From Thalassospira alkalitolerans (GTDB lineage Bacteria > Pseudomonadota > Alphaproteobacteria > Rhodospirillales > Thalassospiraceae), in NCBI RefSeq assembly GCF_002115745.1, contig NZ_JFKB01000023.1, positions 1 through 57,561 on the forward strand: a DNA stretch of 57,561 bases. The letters are read 5' to 3'. Position 1 is the first letter of the stretch; the number at the start of each line of letters is the position of its first letter. The notes under the pieces are model-generated. The model had not been told where the DNA came from and did no database searches. It was given only the letters and a program-made list of their open reading frames with translations. A program made the translations under genes and the position numbers. This document shows positions 43,951 through 52,633 of the stretch, piece after piece.

Positions 43951-44416
43951 TCGATAGCCCCGGGCCGCGTTGCCCGTTGGTCAGCACCGGTTCACAAAAT
44001 TCATTGATCCGTGCGCCAATGCGCTGTCGAAATCCGGTAAATCGGTCAGATGCCACCACATCGACGGCCTCATCCAGATGCACTTCCACCCGGTAAACAC
44101 CGCCAACCGGGGTGGTATTTACGCTGCGAATATCACCGCTTACCGCATGGCCAAGGTACGATCCGGCAAAACGTTTGCCGATGCCAAGATCAGCCACATG
44201 GGTTGGGATGTTGCGCCGAGTCATAGCAACCGCCGTGTTCCAGTCACGGAACCCGTGGCTTTGCGCTAATAATTCCAGACTGCCGGCGTGCGAAACCTCG
44301 ACATCGCGCGTTGCCAATGCCTTGCGCAGGCGTCGGGCCTGGGCTTTAAGCAACTCGGTCTGGTCCGCCGGTGTATCGGGGCGGCCTTCGTTCAGGTTAT
44401 TTGAAATTCGGGTCAT
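43934..44416 (-). CDS. Glyoxalase superfamily protein
   Basis: A 160-residue protein. The start at 44416 has a CAGGAGA site eight bases upstream. A 97-residue in-frame extension to 44707 is rejected because it lacks a ribosome-binding site and runs through probable promoter DNA. The N-terminal half matches the short region annotated with glyoxalase-superfamily proteins: LKAQARRLRKALATRDVEV, then SHGFRDWNTAVA. The C-terminal half (about 75-160) resembles a VOC-like beta fold. No substrate can be assigned. Confidence 0.65.
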   Translation of the reverse strand: MTRISNNLNEGRPDTPADQTELLKAQARRLRKALATRDVEVSHAGSLELLAQSHGFRDWNTAVAMTRRNIPTHVADLGIGKRFAGSYLGHAVSGDIRSVNTTPVGGVYRVEVHLDEAVDVVASDRFTGFRQRIGARINEFCEPVLTNGQRGPGLSIDILL

Positions 44417-44725
44417 CTTCGTCTCCTGACAGAGGAGGCCGGGTATCCGCATTGCCGGTCCGGCGTCAAAGAAGACGGAGAACCGAAAAAATTTCGTCTG
44501 CAACACTTTACCATGGACCAAAGCCCTGCGGATGGCGGGTGTGCGCAACCGCCCCTTGCCTAGCGCAATATGGCACCAAACACAAGCATCACCGTATCGT
44601 CTGGCACATTGTCCATCATGGCGTTTGCAGAAATTGACAGCCCCCACAGGGACAACATATACCAGAATTAACAAATATCGTCGGACGGCAAAAATACGCC
44701 CGATCAATCATAAGGAATGCACGCC
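44417..44725 (+). promoter_or_regulatory. Glyoxalase/bolA divergent intergenic region
   Basis: This 309-base gap has no gene. On the plus strand a good sigma-70 promoter lies at 44634-44662, given separately. I saw nothing else of note. Confidence 0.5.
44634..44662 (+). promoter_or_regulatory. Sigma-70 type promoter of bolA
   Basis: TTGACA at 44634-44639, a 17-base spacer, then ATATAC at 44657-44662 (TATACC one base on). It is a near-consensus housekeeping promoter about 64 bases ahead of the bolA start. Confidence 0.7.
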
Positions 44726-44959
44726 ATGGCCATGGAAGCCCACGAAATTGAAACGATGATCAAGGAAGCCCTTCCCGATGCAGAGGTTCGCATCGAGGAT
44801 TTGCGCGGCGATGGTGATCATTATGCGGCCATTGTCGTATCCGAATCCTTCCGCGGCAAAACCCGCGTGATGCAGCATCAGATGATCTATTCCGCCCTTA
44901 AAGGCAAAATGGGGGGCGATCTTCACGCCCTTGCCCTGCAGACTTCCGCCCCGGAATAA
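44726..44959 (+). CDS. BolA/IbaG family protein
   Basis: A 77-residue BolA-type protein, which with a CGFS glutaredoxin handles iron-sulfur clusters. The start at 44726 is chosen because the AAGGA site (44712-44716) is nine bases upstream; ATG 44717 is too close and 44732 too far. Signature region: DHYAAIVVSESFRGKTRVMQHQMIYSAL. A CGFS glutaredoxin gene lies 1.2 kb downstream on the same strand, separated by rarD, which supports the pairing. Confidence 0.9.
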   Translation: MAMEAHEIETMIKEALPDAEVRIEDLRGDGDHYAAIVVSESFRGKTRVMQHQMIYSALKGKMGGDLHALALQTSAPE

Positions 44960-45194
44960 CGGGCCAATAAAACCGACCGCATACCGACCGATTGCGACCG
45001 CTCCCCATGATCGCAACCGCAAAATCAGATAAGGGCGCCGAACGGACTTTCGGTGCCCTTAATATTCAAATACCACCCTGATCAAGACCAGCAACCGCCA
45101 CCAAAGACCACCACACATTGCGGAAATACGGGCCTTTCCAGCCCAACAAGATAGCCACCTTTGGCCCCACAAGAATGACCATGGTTCAGCAACA

Positions 45195-46103
45195 ATGTCT
45201 TCATCCCAAAAACCGGCTCTGATTGGTGCCGGTCCACTGGCCGGGCTTGGTGCCTTTACCATTTGGGGCTTTCTGGGCCTTTATTTCAAAATCATCGGCT
45301 TTACCGGGCCGTTTGAAATTCTGGCCCATCGCATCCTGTGGTCGGTCATCCTGACGTTGCTGCTGGTCTTTGCGCTGGGACGCCGGGCAAAGCTTTGGGA
45401 GCTGTTGTCATCCGCACGCACCATGGGATTACTGTTCCTCAGCAGCCTTCTAATCGCGGGCAACTGGCTGATTTATATCTGGGCGGTTCATATCGGCCAC
45501 GCACTTGAAGCCAGCCTCGGCTATTACATCATGCCGTTGATCATGCTGATTTTGGGCCGGGTCTTCTTTGGTGAACGGCTTAACCGTGTTCAAATCATAT
45601 CGGTCATTATCTGTTGTGCCGGTGTTTTGAACCTGTTGATCTTTGTTGGTTCCCTGCCGTGGATCGCGCTTAGTCTGGCACTGCTATTCGGGTTTTACGG
45701 CGTCATCCGAAAATTCGTTCCCGCCGATCCAATTGCCGGGCTGTTTGTCGAATGCCTGGTCCTGACCCCGTTTGCCTTTGGCTATCTGATTTGGCTAAAT
45801 GCATCGGGTGACATGATGTTTGGCCATTTGGGAATCGGCAGCGATGTGATGCTTATTCTTTTGGGTGCAATTACCACGGTGCCGCTGATCCTGTTTGCCT
45901 TTGCCGCGCGGAACATGAAATTCTCGGCTCTTGGCCTGATGCAATACCTCAATCCGACGATTCAATTCTTTGTCGCCGTGCTGTTATTTGGCGAAACATT
46001 CACCACTGCCCATATGATAACCTATGGGCTGGTTTGGATTGGACTTGGCGTTTTCACCTGGGATAATCTAAACACCGCACGGCGAATGCGCGCCAAGAGT
46101 TGA
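45195..46103 (+). CDS. rarD: EamA family transporter RarD
   Basis: A 302-residue membrane protein with about ten hydrophobic helices, matching RarD of the drug/metabolite transporter superfamily: GLYFKIIGFTGPFEILAHRI, SNxA-type NWLIYIWAVHIGHALEASLGYYI and NPTIQFFVAVLLFGE. RarD proteins are named for chloramphenicol resistance but their natural substrate is unknown. It sits between bolA and grxD. Confidence 0.9.
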   Translation: MSSSQKPALIGAGPLAGLGAFTIWGFLGLYFKIIGFTGPFEILAHRILWSVILTLLLVFALGRRAKLWELLSSARTMGLLFLSSLLIAGNWLIYIWAVHIGHALEASLGYYIMPLIMLILGRVFFGERLNRVQIISVIICCAGVLNLLIFVGSLPWIALSLALLFGFYGVIRKFVPADPIAGLFVECLVLTPFAFGYLIWLNASGDMMFGHLGIGSDVMLILLGAITTVPLILFAFAARNMKFSALGLMQYLNPTIQFFVAVLLFGETFTTAHMITYGLVWIGLGVFTWDNLNTARRMRAKS

Positions 46104-46199
46104 CAGAACCGCCCCTTCAAGCCATATCTTTGGCCATAAAACCATAAACTGAAATATCGCGGCAGAGAGATCGCCGCCTTGCAGCCAAGGACAATTATC

Positions 46200-46535
46200 A
46201 TGACCGACAATCCGGTTTTCGAGCGCATCCAGAAGGACATTAACGATAACGACGTCGTTCTGTTCATGAAGGGCACCTCTATGTTCCCGCAATGCGGTTT
46301 CTCGGCCGCCGTCGTTCAGGTTCTTTCCGAACTGGGCGTTCCGTTCAAGGACATCAACATCCTTGTCGATCCAGCCATCCGTCAGGGCATCAAGGATTTC
46401 TCGAACTGGCCGACCATCCCGCAGCTTTACGTCAAAGGTGAATTCGTGGGCGGTTGTGACATCGTTCGTGAAATGTTTGCCTCGGGCGAATTGGGACAAC
46501 ATATGAAAGACAAGGGTGTTGCCGTTGCTGCCTAA
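46200..46535 (+). CDS. grxD: Monothiol CGFS glutaredoxin GrxD
   Basis: A 111-residue monothiol glutaredoxin (Grx4) with the active-site CGFS at 32-35 and the WPTIPQLYVKGEFVGGCDI glutathione-binding segment. It is an iron-sulfur cluster carrier and binds BolA-type proteins. The ATG at 46200 has an AAGGA site; a TTG 21 bases upstream is rejected. A strong terminator follows. Confidence 0.95.
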   Translation: MTDNPVFERIQKDINDNDVVLFMKGTSMFPQCGFSAAVVQVLSELGVPFKDINILVDPAIRQGIKDFSNWPTIPQLYVKGEFVGGCDIVREMFASGELGQHMKDKGVAVAA

Positions 46536-46569
46536 GGCCGACCGCACCCGGTCTGACGACCCATGATTT

Positions 46570-46602
46570 AAAACGCGCCGTGTTTTTCCCGGTGCGTTTT
46601 TT
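46570..46602 (+). terminator. Intrinsic terminator of grxD
   Basis: AAAACGCGCCG (46570-46580) pairs with CGGTGCGTTTT (46590-46600) with one G-T pair and a 9-base loop, followed by more T. It is a strong terminator. Confidence 0.85.
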
Positions 46603-46723
46603 ATGGTCTGCATCACGCAAAATCATCTTAAAGTTGCAAATCTATCGCTTGAATCCCGCCAATATCTGCCCCATCTTCGAAAGGGGAATTCGTTTTACGA
46701 ACAGGATGTTGGACAGGGGCGAC

Positions 46724-48946
46724 ATGAAAATCACAACAAGAATCCTGATTTGTCTCGGACTGTGGCTATTGCTGCTGCCATCACTTGTTGCCCTGCCCGG
46801 TATCAACAATCCCGCCCAGGCGCAGGCCGCCCTGATGCAGGCAATCACCAACCAGAACGATACCAGCAGCGTACCGCCGAACGAAACCGTGCTCCAAACT
46901 GCGGATAATGCTTTCAGTTACTACCAGTTTCTTGATGCAGGGGTTGCCCGCACCCGCAACCGTATCGCCGAAACCCTTGAGGGCCTGAAAGCCTTCCCCG
47001 ATGAACTCGCACAAACCCGTGAATTCATGGCATCGGATTTCGGGCGCAATGGCCTGATGCGCATTGTGTTATTTACGGCAATCTTTGTTGGTGTCGGCCT
47101 GATCTTGGAATTCTTCTATCGCCGGGCCACGACCCCGCTATGCGCCTATCTTGAATCCCAAAATCCCACGCGCTTTACCGATCGCCTGCGCCAGATGGCA
47201 ATTCTGTGCATTCTGTCGCTTCTGTCTTTAACAGTCTTTGCGATTGGGTCCATCGGCACCTTTATGGTCTTTGACTGGGTACCGATCATGAAGGCCGCCA
47301 TGCTTTCCATGCTTGGCGCGTTCTTTGTTCTGCGCATTATCATGATCGCTTTGCAGTTCCTGTTTGCCCCGCGTGCCGAAGGGTTGCGGATGATCAATGT
47401 TGATCCGCAATCTGCCGCCACCCTGACCCGCACCCTTTCAATCGCAAGCGGCGTATCGCTTTTTGCTTTTGCGCTGGCGGGTGTTTTCCGTCAGGCCCCG
47501 CCAATAATCCGTGGCGATATTGTCCTGTTTGACATTGCCGTTATCATCGGCGTGCTGGCTTTCTGCGTTGCAGCCTTTTCACTAGGCCGTTATTTCGCAA
47601 ATCACCAAACGGCCAACGACGTTGAAAAACTTGCTCTGCCGACCTCTATTGCGCGGCTATGGCCGATCATTGTTTGCGCCTATCTGATCGCGCTGGGCGC
47701 CACGGCAATACTGGCCGCGGACCGCATCATGAAGGGGTTATTGGCGATTGGTATTGCCTGCCTGTTTGATGTCATCATACGCAACATCATCGAAAGCAAT
47801 CACCGCAAAAAAACCAAACTGGCCGAGGCCAAAGCCGCGGAAATCAACGCCCGCGCCGCCGCCATCGCGATTGAGGAAGAAGAAGAATTCAAACCCGTCC
47901 CCCCCGAGATTCCGGTTCTGACCCCGGTACTAAAACGCGGGGTACGATTATTGGCCCTTGTCTTTGTATTGGCCAGTTTCTGGCGCATCTGGGGACTTGA
48001 TCGGCTGGCACTGGCCGAAGATGCCGGGATTATCGCGCGTGCCATTGATGCCTCGACCGAAATCATCATGATCGTGCTGATTGCCGATCTGCTTTGGTCA
48101 CTGATCAAGGCCGTTCTGGACGAACGCATGAACAGCCAAACAGGTGGCACGGCCAGCCACGCGAACGGCGAAGGTGGCGGAACGGGGCTTTCGCGGGTTC
48201 AAACACTTCTTCCGCTGCTTAAGAACTTTGCCCTGACCGTGATCCTTATCATGGTCATCATGGTTACCCTGTCCTCATTGGGGGTTGATATCGGCCCGCT
48301 GATCGCCGGTGCCGGTGTTGTCGGCCTTGCCATCGGTTTCGGCAGTCAGGCACTTGTGCGGGATGTTGTGGCGGGGGTTTTCTTCCTGCTCGATGATGCG
48401 TTTCGGATCGGGGAATATATCGAAGTCGAAAACCTTCGCGGGCGGGTCGAAAATATATCGATCCGTTCGATGCAGCTGCGCCATCATCGTGGCCCGCTTC
48501 AGACCGTCCCGTTTGGCGAAATCAAATCGATCATCAACCACAGCCGGGACTGGGTGATCGTCAAACTGGAATTTCGTGTTCCGTTTGAAACCGATGTGAA
48601 CAAGATCAAGAAACTGGTCAAAAAACTGTCTGCCGACCTTCTGACCGATCCGCTGATCGGCCACAGCTTTATCGAGCCCCTGAAATCACAGGGGGTGCGT
48701 CGGATGGAAGAATTCAACATGGTGATCGGGCTGAAATACACATCCAAACCCGGCGAACAATTCACCATCCGCAAAACCGTATATGAAAGCGTTCTGGCGA
48801 TGTTCAAGGAAAACGGCATCCACATGGCATCGCGCAATGTAAAGGTCGATGTGCCCGCCGACGCCACCCCCGAACAAAAACACGACGCCATCGCCGCAGG
48901 TGCCCAACAGGCATCCGAACAACTCGCGCCGCCAAAGGACTCATGA
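46724..48946 (+). CDS. MscS family mechanosensitive channel, large type
   Basis: A 740-residue inner-membrane protein. The start at 46724 (MKITTRIL) opens a signal peptide with likely cleavage after AQA; a frame reaching 46580 upstream would overlap the grxD terminator. It has a periplasmic part, around ten membrane helices (about 115-480) and a C-terminal MscS module (about 540-700) with GPLIAGAGVVGLAIGFGSQALV, VAGVFFLLDDAFRIGEYIE and TVPFGEIKSIINHSRDW. It gates on membrane tension to relieve osmotic shock. Confidence 0.9.
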   Translation: MKITTRILICLGLWLLLLPSLVALPGINNPAQAQAALMQAITNQNDTSSVPPNETVLQTADNAFSYYQFLDAGVARTRNRIAETLEGLKAFPDELAQTREFMASDFGRNGLMRIVLFTAIFVGVGLILEFFYRRATTPLCAYLESQNPTRFTDRLRQMAILCILSLLSLTVFAIGSIGTFMVFDWVPIMKAAMLSMLGAFFVLRIIMIALQFLFAPRAEGLRMINVDPQSAATLTRTLSIASGVSLFAFALAGVFRQAPPIIRGDIVLFDIAVIIGVLAFCVAAFSLGRYFANHQTANDVEKLALPTSIARLWPIIVCAYLIALGATAILAADRIMKGLLAIGIACLFDVIIRNIIESNHRKKTKLAEAKAAEINARAAAIAIEEEEEFKPVPPEIPVLTPVLKRGVRLLALVFVLASFWRIWGLDRLALAEDAGIIARAIDASTEIIMIVLIADLLWSLIKAVLDERMNSQTGGTASHANGEGGGTGLSRVQTLLPLLKNFALTVILIMVIMVTLSSLGVDIGPLIAGAGVVGLAIGFGSQALVRDVVAGVFFLLDDAFRIGEYIEVENLRGRVENISIRSMQLRHHRGPLQTVPFGEIKSIINHSRDWVIVKLEFRVPFETDVNKIKKLVKKLSADLLTDPLIGHSFIEPLKSQGVRRMEEFNMVIGLKYTSKPGEQFTIRKTVYESVLAMFKENGIHMASRNVKVDVPADATPEQKHDAIAAGAQQASEQLAPPKDS

Positions 48947-48990
48947 CGGCAAGGGCTGAACGCGGAAAACACGCAAAGCACGCAAAACAA

Positions 48991-49023
48991 AACCCCCGGA
49001 CGGAAAACCGTTCGGGGGTTTTG
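48991..49023 (+). terminator. Intrinsic terminator of the MscS-type gene
   Basis: AACCCCCGGACGG and CCGTTCGGGGGTT form a 13-bp stem with one G-T pair and a four-A loop, running into TTTT. Confidence 0.85.
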
Positions 49024-49049
49024 TATATCCGCACCAAAGTACCAAAAGC

Positions 49050-49079
49050 AAAACGCCCGCTGTTTCCAGCGGGCGTTTT
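49050..49079 (-). terminator. Terminator of rpsD (bidirectional)
   Basis: AAAACGCCCGCTG (49050-49062) is the perfect reverse complement of 49067-49079 with a TTTC loop. On the minus strand it ends in a T tract, 28 bases after the rpsD stop. Confidence 0.85.
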
Positions 49080-49107
49080 GTGTTCGTCTTCGCGAAACCC
49101 GTAAGGA

Positions 49108-49725
49108 TTAACGCGAGTAGAATTCGACGACCAGGTTCAACTGCATCAGAACCGGATACGGAATTTCTGCAAATTTCGGGACGCGAACGAAGGTACCTTT
49201 GAAGGCCTTCGCGTCAACGTCGACATATTCCGGAATGTCGCGTTCGTTCAGGCTGGCAGCTTCAATAACCATCGGGATTTCGCGCGAAGCCTGTTTGACT
49301 TCGACAACATCGCCTTCTTTAACAAGATAAGAAGGAATGGTGACTTTCTTGCCATTGACAAGAATGTGACCGTGGTTAACGAACTGACGCGCTGCAAACA
49401 CGGTCGGAACGAATTTCATACGATAGATAACGGCATCGAGACGGGTCTCAAGAAGACCAACCAGCGTTTCCGAGGTATCACCCGGACGGCGTGATGCTTC
49501 TTTGAAGTAACGCACGAACTGTTTTTCAGAGATGCTGCCATAGTAGCCTTTAAGCTGCTGTTTGGCGAACAACTGGATACCATAATCGGTCGGTTTTTTA
49601 CGGCGCGTTGCGCCGTGCATGCCCGGTGCATATTCGCGCTTGTTCAGCGGCGATTTTGCGCGACCCCAAAGGTTCACGCCAAGGCGGCGGTCAATCTTAT
49701 GCTTTGCAGCAATACGTTTCGACAT
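49108..49725 (-). CDS. rpsD: 30S ribosomal protein S4
   Basis: S4 binds 16S rRNA and nucleates small-subunit assembly. The 205 residues have the typical start ([27 protein letters not shown]), the N-terminal YGLQ-type segment and the S4 RNA-binding domain (about 95-155) with [16 protein letters not shown] and [13 protein letters not shown]. It stands alone, as in many alphaproteobacteria, with its own promoter and terminator. Confidence 0.98.
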   Translation of the reverse strand: MSKRIAAKHKIDRRLGVNLWGRAKSPLNKREYAPGMHGATRRKKPTDYGIQLFAKQQLKGYYGSISEKQFVRYFKEASRRPGDTSETLVGLLETRLDAVIYRMKFVPTVFAARQFVNHGHILVNGKKVTIPSYLVKEGDVVEVKQASREIPMVIEAASLNERDIPEYVDVDAKAFKGTFVRVPKFAEIPYPVLMQLNLVVEFYSR

Positions 49726-50126
49726 TTTGGTACTCTCTTTTTTATAAGATCACTTTATTGTCCCGATAGTTTCCAGATGCGCATAGCACAAACAGGAACG
49801 GGGACGAAAACACCTTTCTCGCCCCACTTTCTCGGAAGTGAGGCGCAATATAAAGATGATTGCCCAAGAGTCAAACGGAAATCACCCCCGGCCGGCACAC
49901 CGTTTTCGCCTGATTTCGGCGGTTTTGATCGCTTTACCAGCCTTAAGCCCTGCCCCGGCAACCCGGCCATGCAACGAGCAACGCACCCGAAACAGGGCAG
50001 ACCGGGCCATTTGATGCCCCTAAAATCTCCTGCAATAAAAAACACCGGAATTGACAGACGTCATTTTACGGTGGGCCAAAATATACTAATACAACATTCT
50101 AATATATTAATGTATGAGGTTTTGCC
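49726..50126. promoter_or_regulatory. rpsD-dsrE divergent intergenic region
   Basis: This 401-base region contains the rpsD promoter on the minus strand. Near dsrE there is an AT-rich stretch (50078-50112) with the direct repeat CTAATA at 50086 and 50099 and related ATATA elements. No convincing protein-coding gene is present. The AT-rich repeats just before the dsrE start resemble an operator for an ArsR-type sulfur-responsive repressor, by analogy only. Confidence 0.5.
49847..49874 (-). promoter_or_regulatory. Sigma-70 type promoter of rpsD
   Basis: On the minus strand TTGACT (49874-49869), a 16-base spacer, then TATATT (49852-49847). The transcript would have a leader of about 115 bases before rpsD, long enough for S4-type autoregulation, which is not shown. 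Confidence 0.7.
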
Positions 50127-50594
50127 ATGAGTCCATTCCGCACCCGGATCGCCGGACTTGCCTTTGCCGTCATTGCCGGTCTTCCCCTGATCGCCGCGAC
50201 ATCCATCACGGCCGCCAACGCTGCCGACAACGGGGTGCCATCCCGCGCCCTGATCATCCTGACCAGCCCGTCCCTTCAAACACAGGGCATGGCCATGGTT
50301 TTGGGCAATGCCATGCAGGCAGGCGGCACACCAGTAAATGTTCTGCTGTGTGACAAGGCTGGCGATCTGGCGCTTGCCAATATGCAAAGCCCGCCACTGA
50401 AACCCAAAAACGCCACCCCGGAACAATTGATGGCCAAGCTGATTGATGGCGGCGCCAGCGTCAGCGTTTGTGCCCTTTACCTGCCCAACAGCGATCACGC
50501 CAAAACCGATCTTCGTACCGGCATTGATGTCGCAACCCCGCCTGAAATGGCGGCACTGATGACACAGGCAGGCAGCCGGGTCTTCTCGTTCTAA
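50127..50594 (+). CDS. Exported DsrE/F-like protein
   Basis: A 155-residue protein with a signal peptide (likely cleavage after ANA near residue 34) and a DsrE-type fold: SRALIILTSPSLQTQGMAMVLGNAM, then PVNVLLCDKAGDLAL. Such proteins carry or transfer sulfur with a conserved Cys; two Cys (LLCDKAG and SVCALYL) are present. It is probably co-transcribed with the rhodanese gene 59 bases downstream, suggesting a periplasmic sulfane-sulfur role. Confidence 0.8.
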   Translation: MSPFRTRIAGLAFAVIAGLPLIAATSITAANAADNGVPSRALIILTSPSLQTQGMAMVLGNAMQAGGTPVNVLLCDKAGDLALANMQSPPLKPKNATPEQLMAKLIDGGASVSVCALYLPNSDHAKTDLRTGIDVATPPEMAALMTQAGSRVFSF

Positions 50595-50653
50595 GCCCAA
50601 GCATTTGGTCCTGACTCAAAGACCCCGCCCTAAACACACAAGGAAACCGTTTC

Positions 50654-51220
50654 ATGAAACATCCGGTTTATGCCCTCATAACCCTGACACTGGCCCTTAT
50701 GATCTGGTTACCAACCACAAGCCAGGCGCAGGATATGGGCCTTAGCACCGCCCAAGCCTATGAAATGAGCCAGAATGACGAAACCCCGGTTTTGTTTATT
50801 GATGTGCGCGACCCGATCGAAATCATGTTTATCGGCTTTACCGATGCGGTTGACGCCAACATTCCCTATTTGATGGTTGATCGCAGCCAGTGGGATAGCG
50901 AAAAGAACCGTTTTCGCATGTATCAAAACCCCGATTTCATCGCCGATATCAAAACCGCCCTTGCCAAGCGCGGCATGGATAACACCGCAACGATCATCAC
51001 CATGTGCCGATCCGGCAGCGAACGGGGCGAGCCCAGCGCCCGCTTCCTGCGTGAAAACGGATTTGAAAATGCCCGCTACGTCATCCATGGTTTTCAGGGA
51101 AGTGCCGCCAAAGACGGCAAACAAAAAGGCCTGCGCATCATAAATGGCTGGCAAAATTCCGGCCTTCCCTGGCAGGCAAAGCCAAATCCCGACAAAATCT
51201 ATCGCATGGATAGCCGATAA
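50654..51220 (+). CDS. Exported rhodanese-like sulfurtransferase
   Basis: A 188-residue protein with a signal peptide (cleavage probably after SQA, near residue 25) and a single rhodanese domain. The active-site loop is CRSGSERG, with the Cys that would carry persulfide, after the family's FIDVRDPIEIMFIG start region and before the helix PSARFLRENG. An AAGGAAACC site precedes the ATG. It follows the DsrE gene and ends in a strong terminator. Confidence 0.85.
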   Translation: MKHPVYALITLTLALMIWLPTTSQAQDMGLSTAQAYEMSQNDETPVLFIDVRDPIEIMFIGFTDAVDANIPYLMVDRSQWDSEKNRFRMYQNPDFIADIKTALAKRGMDNTATIITMCRSGSERGEPSARFLRENGFENARYVIHGFQGSAAKDGKQKGLRIINGWQNSGLPWQAKPNPDKIYRMDSR

Positions 51221-51268
51221 TACGGTTTTGCTGCCAAGATTACCGTCAGGTTATGGCATGTGATTGAT

Positions 51269-51306
51269 CTGTGGCACCGTCACCCCCCGGTGCCACAGTT
51301 TTGTTT
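51269..51306 (+). terminator. Intrinsic terminator of the DsrE-rhodanese unit
   Basis: CTGTGGCACCG (51269-51279) and CGGTGCCACAG (51288-51298) form a perfect 11-bp stem with an 8-base loop, followed by TTTTGTTT. It also lies just beyond the end of trmJ on the other strand. Confidence 0.9.
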
Positions 51307-51319
51307 AGGGTCTTTTCTC

Positions 51320-52117
51320 TCAGGATTTTTTTCTGTGCTTTGCCCCGCACATCGCGACAATCATGCCGCGTACAGTTTGCACTTCCTGATGGGTCAGGTT
51401 TGACCGGTTAAAGATATTGCGAATATTGCGCATCATCGGCGGCTTTTTGGCTTCAACCCGAAAGAACCCGGATTGATCCAATTCTGTTTCCAGATGACCA
51501 AACATCAATTCAATCTCGTCCCGGGTTGCGGGAAAAGTATCATTCATCAACATCTGGTATTCCGGCACGGCAACACCGGCCTGCCACCATTCATACCCGA
51601 TCAACAACACTGCCTGCGCCAGATTAAGCGACGTAAAACCGGGATTAAGCGGCACTGTTATCACCGCATCGGCCATCGACACATGCTCGTTGCGCACCCC
51701 TGTGCGTTCCGGGCCAAACAAAACCCCGACCTTTTCACCACGCGCAACATTGGCGCGCAATTCTGGCGCCAAACCCCGGGGGGTAAACACCGGCTTGATC
51801 GCATCACGCGTACGCGCGGTCGTGACATAAACCCGATTCAAATCGGCCAGCGCGTCCTCTTCACGATCAAACAATTTGGCATTGTCGACAACGATATCAG
51901 CACCCGACGCATTGGCCGTCGCCGCGGCACTGGGCCAGCCATCGCGCGGCCGCACAAGACGCAAATCCACCAACCCGCAATTAAGCATTGCCCGCGCCGC
52001 TTTGCCAATATTCTCGCCAAGCTGCGGTTCAATCAGAATAATCACCGGCGGATTGGCAATACCGCCGGTTTCCGGGCTTGCACCTTCGGGTATAGCCGCG
52101 TCTGCGACGTCGCTCAT
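51320..52117 (-). CDS. trmJ: tRNA (cytidine/uridine-2'-O-)-methyltransferase TrmJ
   Basis: SpoU-family RNA 2'-O-methyltransferase of 265 residues. The start at 52117 opens MSDVADAA; an extension to 52237 is rejected for lack of a ribosome-binding site. SPOUT motifs: PQLGENIGKAARAMLNCGL, GVLFGPERTGVRNEHV and PLNPGFTSLNLAQAVLL. The C-terminal part (about 170-260) matches TrmJ, which methylates position 32 of tRNA anticodon loops. Specificity is inferred. Confidence 0.88.
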   Translation of the reverse strand: MSDVADAAIPEGASPETGGIANPPVIILIEPQLGENIGKAARAMLNCGLVDLRLVRPRDGWPSAAATANASGADIVVDNAKLFDREEDALADLNRVYVTTARTRDAIKPVFTPRGLAPELRANVARGEKVGVLFGPERTGVRNEHVSMADAVITVPLNPGFTSLNLAQAVLLIGYEWWQAGVAVPEYQMLMNDTFPATRDEIELMFGHLETELDQSGFFRVEAKKPPMMRNIRNIFNRSNLTHQEVQTVRGMIVAMCGAKHRKKS

Positions 52118-52420
52118 CCTACGAAATCTCCGGTCTTTGAATGGGTAATATGCAGGTATACCCGTCAATATTGGCGTTTCTTTATCAAAAGCCAATGCGC
52201 GATGCCAGCACACATTGCGCCAATGATAATTGTTCAAATATTAGTCATTTTAAATTTTATGATTATTTTTTGATCAATAAATATGTGTAAGCCCTATCCA
52301 CCCCACACCATCACTCCGTCTCAAAAAATCAATATTTTTTTTATTTTCAATGTATTAGCTGCAAATTTTACCCGATTTTCGACGTCTGGCATATGCATTG
52401 CTTCTACTTTACCGTGCAGC
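52118..52420 (+). promoter_or_regulatory. Leader and presumed promoter of the guanidine operon
   Basis: About 300 bases with no gene, very AT-rich between 52250 and 52375 (several runs of six or more T or A). The operon promoter must lie here, upstream of the riboswitch. I could not choose one -35/-10 pair with confidence. Confidence 0.4.
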
Positions 52421-52523
52421 GCGCCTAGGGTTCCGGTTCCGATAAGGAATGCTGGTCCAAGAGGCGCAAGCCGACCAACACATGATAGGTCGGTAACACG
52501 GCGGGCCAAAATCCCGGGAGACA
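52421..52523 (+). ncRNA. Guanidine-I (ykkC) riboswitch
   Basis: The conserved ykkC core is visible almost letter for letter: CTAGGGTTCCG (52425-52435), GCTGGTCC (52451-52458), a stem CCGACC/GGTCGG, then ACACGGCGGGCCAAAA and CCCGGGAGA ending at 52521. GCGCC (52421-52425) pairs with GGCGC (52463-52467) as P1. This class senses free guanidinium and turns on guanidine export, carboxylation or hydrolysis genes. The first gene of the downstream operon starts 111 bases later. Downstream bases can form an alternative fold, listed separately. The sequence match is strong enough to call the class by eye. Confidence 0.95.
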
Positions 52524-52630
52524 ACTGCACAGGTTTGTCGCGCACAAACCTTCTCCCGGTCTGTGTGCAAGAGCCTTTCTTGAATTGACTGATCCTTAAA
52601 ATGATCTGCAAAACAAGCAGGAGCGCACAC
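52514..52630 (+). promoter_or_regulatory. Riboswitch expression platform
   Basis: CCGGGAGA (52514-52521), part of the aptamer, is perfectly complementary to TCTCCCGG (52552-52559). The arm encloses an 8-bp hairpin (AGGTTTGT/ACAAACCT, 52531-52538 with 52544-52551). Further down, GTGTGC (52563-52568) can pair with GCACAC (52625-52630), which directly follows the AGGAG ribosome-binding site of the first gene. The two pairings suggest that ligand binding changes access to the start. There is no T tract, so control is more likely at translation than at termination. Confidence 0.6.
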
Positions 52631-52633
52631 ATT

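Noticed and set aside
49755..50045. Open frame of 96 codons between rpsD and dsrE
   Set aside because: It overlaps the rpsD promoter, lacks a ribosome-binding site and resembles nothing known.
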